64,000 nt of DNA from Apostichopus japonicus (lineage: Eukaryota; Echinodermata; Holothuroidea; Aspidochirotida; Stichopodidae): contig NC_092568.1 in assembly GCF_037975245.1 (NCBI RefSeq), forward strand, positions 40,228,631-40,292,630, in the 5' to 3' direction. The number at the start of each line of letters is the position of its first letter. Position 1 is the first letter of the stretch. Below are positions 62,811 through 64,000 of the stretch, in pieces. The translations under genes were made by a program, and so were the position numbers. The notes below the pieces were generated by a model. That model did no database searches, had not been told where the DNA came from, and was given only the letters and a program-made list of their open reading frames with translations.

Positions 62811-64000
62811 CTGAAATTTAAACCAAACAGGCAAATATTACTTCATATCACCAAAAATTGAGCATATTTTTGGCTAGAACAGCTGCAATGCACATGTGCT
62901 CCATTTCATTGTAGCCACACCAACTCATGCACCCAGGGCTACAACCTCTCATTTCTTGGTTTCATTTATAATGCAATCCTTTTGCTTGTAATCATGGCAT
63001 GAAATCCCCACTTTATTAGAATATTTTTGGTTTTACATGACTGCACATTGTTTTCTGTCTATATGATGTGCAATCATGCAATGCAGTGAGTATATGTTAC
63101 CAAATCAATCTCCTTTCGCACTAAATTTTGCTGCATGGGATGCCATATCAACTGCAAATTGCAGAGAACCTTGCATGCAATACGCTTTAATATTAAAGGT
63201 CCCATTACCTCTGGAATACAATACTATTTGGGTTAAATTTGAGCAAACTCACACCTTTTTGTAACAATCACTTCATTTACTTACCTCAAGTTAGGAGAAC
63301 AGTTGGTGACCTAGCCTCAAATTATAACAACTAACAAAAAATATTTTGACTTTTATGCTCAAAGCGACATGTGGCACCTGGGTGCCTGGACAAAATCTAT
63401 ATTCGGATAATTCTCCTCCATTACTTTGGACTAATCTATGTCAATTAAAGTTATCTGCAATGCAGAATACTAGCGTCCAATATTTATCAAGCATTTTGCA
63501 AAATATTTACCTTAGACACCTCAAAGAATAGAAAGTAGCTTAGCAACTGGGGCATTATATGGAGAACAATATATCATTACCAATGTAGTGCAATGCCAAA
63601 AGGTTAGACACTATAAGGCAACTTTCCAGTAGCTGCTATAACACCCGACTATGACAAATTTTAAGTGGAGGCAATTAAATTTTAATAAAACACAATATAA
63701 TTTAGAGCATTCATGATGTAGTCAGCAAAATATTTGAAATGCAGGCAAACACTTTTATATATCATGTACCCTTTTGAGAAAAGCAATCATGACCGACGCC
63801 CTATTTGACGGGCATTTTGACATGCCCCTTTATGTTGTTTACAAAAGAACTGGTCACAGTTTAAAACTACTGTCTTCTTAATCATTAGTAATTTCAGTCA
63901 AAATATGTCAGCAATTGCCTGTAGAACCTTGTGAGGCCACTGCTCCACTATTGTTGAAAAGACACAATTAACTACTGTACTATAGCAAACTTGCCTCAAA
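62811..64000. other. Upstream ACSS1-like intron, nothing recognised
   Basis: No further exon matching the family is visible, so the next upstream exon must lie beyond the window edge. Confidence 0.5.

Overview
This is animal (metazoan) nuclear DNA. It is AT-rich and intron-rich, full of tandem repeats, and carries LINE, SINE and hAT-like DNA transposon debris. The only host protein gene I can identify is an animal-type mitochondrial acetyl-CoA synthetase (ACSS1-like), split over many exons. The repeat style suggests a marine invertebrate, perhaps an echinoderm or another deuterostome. That placement is inference only.

Left third (1 to about 23.2 kb): a plus-strand tandem array of diverged units, usually about 580-695 bp. 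Each unit carries a splice-like module: a long pyrimidine tract ending in AG, then exactly three bases, then GTAAGT or a close variant. I count 34 such modules. All have the 3' AG, all have the same 3-nt spacing, and 33 keep a GT donor. The three bases vary (13 different triplets) while the flanks stay conserved. The simplest reading is an array of 3-nt (single-codon) microexons separated by roughly 300-700 nt introns. A possible 31-nt exon (23138-23168) lies just after the last module. The array is interrupted by a nested pair of hAT-like non-autonomous elements with perfect 8-bp target duplications (12.2-13.3 kb), an unclassified insert (15.15-15.72 kb) and a decayed 5'-truncated CR1/Jockey-group LINE (15.85-18.33 kb).

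Middle (23.2-35.3 kb): non-coding sequence with a (TA)n tract, a perfect 16-bp hairpin, several short tandem duplications, a 374-bp hAT-like MITE with a perfect 8-bp target duplication, a foldback element with CAAAACGTCC repeats, and a few weak coding-like stretches that I do not assign.

Right half (35.3-64 kb): the minus strand carries the last 12 exons of the ACSS1-like gene, running from 62810 down to the stop at 35350-35348. They encode 492 contiguous residues plus one incoming split codon. The N-terminal part (roughly 195 residues by comparison with the family) must lie beyond the right edge. Every junction has an AG acceptor, a GT donor and matching phase. The introns are packed with minisatellites. 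Three of these arrays (35.83-36.35, 40.09-40.23 and 51.3-52.97 kb) are built from the end of the adjacent ACSS1 exon together with its 5' splice site, so they hold series of decoy donor sites.

The two most unusual signals are the 3-nt microexon array and the repeated growth of minisatellites out of exon/5' splice-site junctions of one gene.
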